A DNA stretch of 5,687 nucleotides from Yinghuangia elevatio (GTDB taxonomy: Bacteria; Actinomycetota; Actinomycetes; Streptomycetales; Streptomycetaceae). A program made the translations under genes and the position numbers. Positions 5,004 to 5,687 of this stretch are shown piece by piece. The notes beneath the pieces are model-generated. The model worked only from the letters and a program-made list of their open reading frames with translations, ran no database searches and was not told the DNA's origin. The DNA lies in contig NZ_JBEZFP010000242.1 of NCBI RefSeq assembly GCF_040649515.1, positions 1 to 5,687 on the forward strand, in the 5' to 3' direction. Position 1 is the first letter of the stretch. Every line of letters begins with the position of its first letter.

Positions 5004-5561
5004 GTGACGGATCCCTCCACGACCCAGGAACTCCCCTTCACCTCAAGTGTGTTCATCGCGACCAGCCTCGACGGCTTCATCGCGCGCCGCGACGGGGACA
5101 TCGAGTGGCTGACCAGCCGCGGTGAGAAGGCCGGCGACCTCGGCTACGACGACTTCATCGCCGGCGTGGACACGGTCGTCATGGGACGCGCGACGTACGA
5201 GAAGCTGCTCACCTTCGGCGCCGACATCTGGCCGTTCGCCGGACTGCACGTCGCCGTTCTGAGCACCGTCCTCGCCGATGATGCCGACTCCCGCATCACC
5301 GTCTACCGCGGCATCGACGACCTCGTCACCGGACTGGCCGCCCGCGGCACCAAGCACGTGTACGTGGACGGCGGACAGGTCATCCAGACCTTCATGCGCG
5401 CCGGGATGATCGACAGGCTCATCGTCACCACCCTGCCGATCCTGATCGGCGAAGGACTGCCGCTCTTCGGTGCGCTCGACAACGACGTCGAACTGGTGCT
5501 TGAGGAGAACAAGACCTTCGATTGCGGGTTCGTGCGCCGCACGTACACCCTCGCGCACTGA
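5004..5561 (+). CDS. Dihydrofolate reductase-like protein (RibD C-terminal domain family)
   Basis: A 185-residue soluble protein with the dihydrofolate reductase fold shared by the RibD reductase domain and the YyaP/YwjB group. It probably uses NADPH, but its substrate is unknown and it should not be taken as the housekeeping enzyme. Visible motifs are VFIATSLDGFIAR (16-28), DTVVMGRATYE (56-66), KHVYVDGGQVIQTFM (117-131) and LPILIGEGLPLFG (144-156). All are typical of the family, the third being part of the cofactor-binding region. The GTG at 5004 is preferred because GGAG at 4995-4998 lies 5 nt upstream and the protein then has a normal short N-terminal tail. An upstream in-frame ATG at 4893 would add 37 Arg-rich residues read through the 7-bp repeats. 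It follows a tetR gene, a frequent pairing for this family, and may be its regulatory target. Confidence 0.86.
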   Translation: MTDPSTTQELPFTSSVFIATSLDGFIARRDGDIEWLTSRGEKAGDLGYDDFIAGVDTVVMGRATYEKLLTFGADIWPFAGLHVAVLSTVLADDADSRITVYRGIDDLVTGLAARGTKHVYVDGGQVIQTFMRAGMIDRLIVTTLPILIGEGLPLFGALDNDVELVLEENKTFDCGFVRRTYTLAH

Positions 5562-5564
5562 TCG

Positions 5565-5585
5565 CCGGACGGACCGAGCGTCCGG
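5565..5585 (+). terminator. Stem-loop terminator candidate after the reductase-like gene
   Basis: CCGGACG (5565-5571) and CGTCCGG (5579-5585) form a perfect 7-bp GC-rich stem with a 7-nt loop, starting 3 nt after the stop codon. No U-run follows, as is common in actinomycetes. It is the strongest terminator-like hairpin in the window and would end a tetR-reductase transcript. Confidence 0.55.
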
Positions 5586-5687
5586 TAGGACGGATCCCAC
5601 GACCACCGCGCGCGGGCGGGCCGCCGCAGTCGCCTGGCGGTCAGCCCGGCCCGCAGCAGCGGCGCGGCCTGGGAGGCGTGGTGCAGG
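5586..5687. other. Right-edge stretch without an assignable gene
   Basis: About 100 bp with no complete gene. On the reverse strand one frame reads HHASQAAPLLRAGLTARRLR with nearly all third positions G or C, which looks gene-like. That frame, however, has no stop before it overlaps the reductase-like gene by more than 250 nt. Another reverse frame stops at 5641-5643 and could be the last 14 codons of a leftward gene. The evidence is too thin to choose. Confidence 0.2.

Noticed and set aside
4235..5101. 288-residue reverse frame opposite tetR
   Set aside because: Ser/Ala/Arg-rich shadow that also runs through the operator region and the tetR-reductase spacer; the TetR frame is unambiguous.

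Overview
The window looks like chromosomal DNA from a high-GC actinomycete, most likely Streptomyces or a close relative. Third codon positions in the genes are almost all G or C, starts are ATG or GTG behind GGAG/AAGG-type Shine-Dalgarno sequences, and the protein families are typical of that group. The genus is an inference; nothing here fixes the species. I see no tRNA, rRNA, insertion sequence, integrase or CRISPR array.

Left part (1-1847): the first 48 codons of an arginine deiminase gene (arcA) run leftward off the window. Divergent from it, across a relatively AT-rich 171-bp spacer, is an arginine:ornithine antiporter of the APC superfamily (arcD). Together they supply the first catabolic step of the arginine deiminase pathway (arginine to citrulline) and the exchange of arginine for ornithine. 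The other two enzymes, ornithine carbamoyltransferase and carbamate kinase, are not in this window. The antiporter carries an unusual Gly/Ser/Ala dipeptide-repeat insert encoded by a G-run tract.

Middle (1848-3032): an imperfect 14-bp tandem array runs straight into the ribosome binding site of a zinc-independent, quinone-oxidoreductase-like NADP-dependent MDR enzyme. Its 3' end converges on alkC across a 145-bp spacer rich in palindromes.

Right part (3033-5687): alkC (leftward) encodes an AlkC-type alkylpurine DNA glycosylase with a C-terminal Ig-like domain. It is divergent from a TetR-family regulator gene followed by a dihydrofolate-reductase-like (RibD C-terminal type) protein gene. The alkC-tetR spacer holds the clearest regulatory architecture in the window: two near-identical 18-bp operator-like sites 53 bp apart, framed by a perfect 12-bp inverted repeat and overlapping a plausible tetR promoter. 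A separate 18-bp inverted repeat lies just upstream of alkC. A likely reading is an autoregulated tetR-reductase unit, with possible but unproven control of alkC. A stem-loop follows the reductase gene, and the last 100 bp have no assignable gene.

I find no convincing evidence of an undescribed multi-gene system. The parts most worth a second look are the paired operators, the 14-bp array and the repeat insert in the antiporter.
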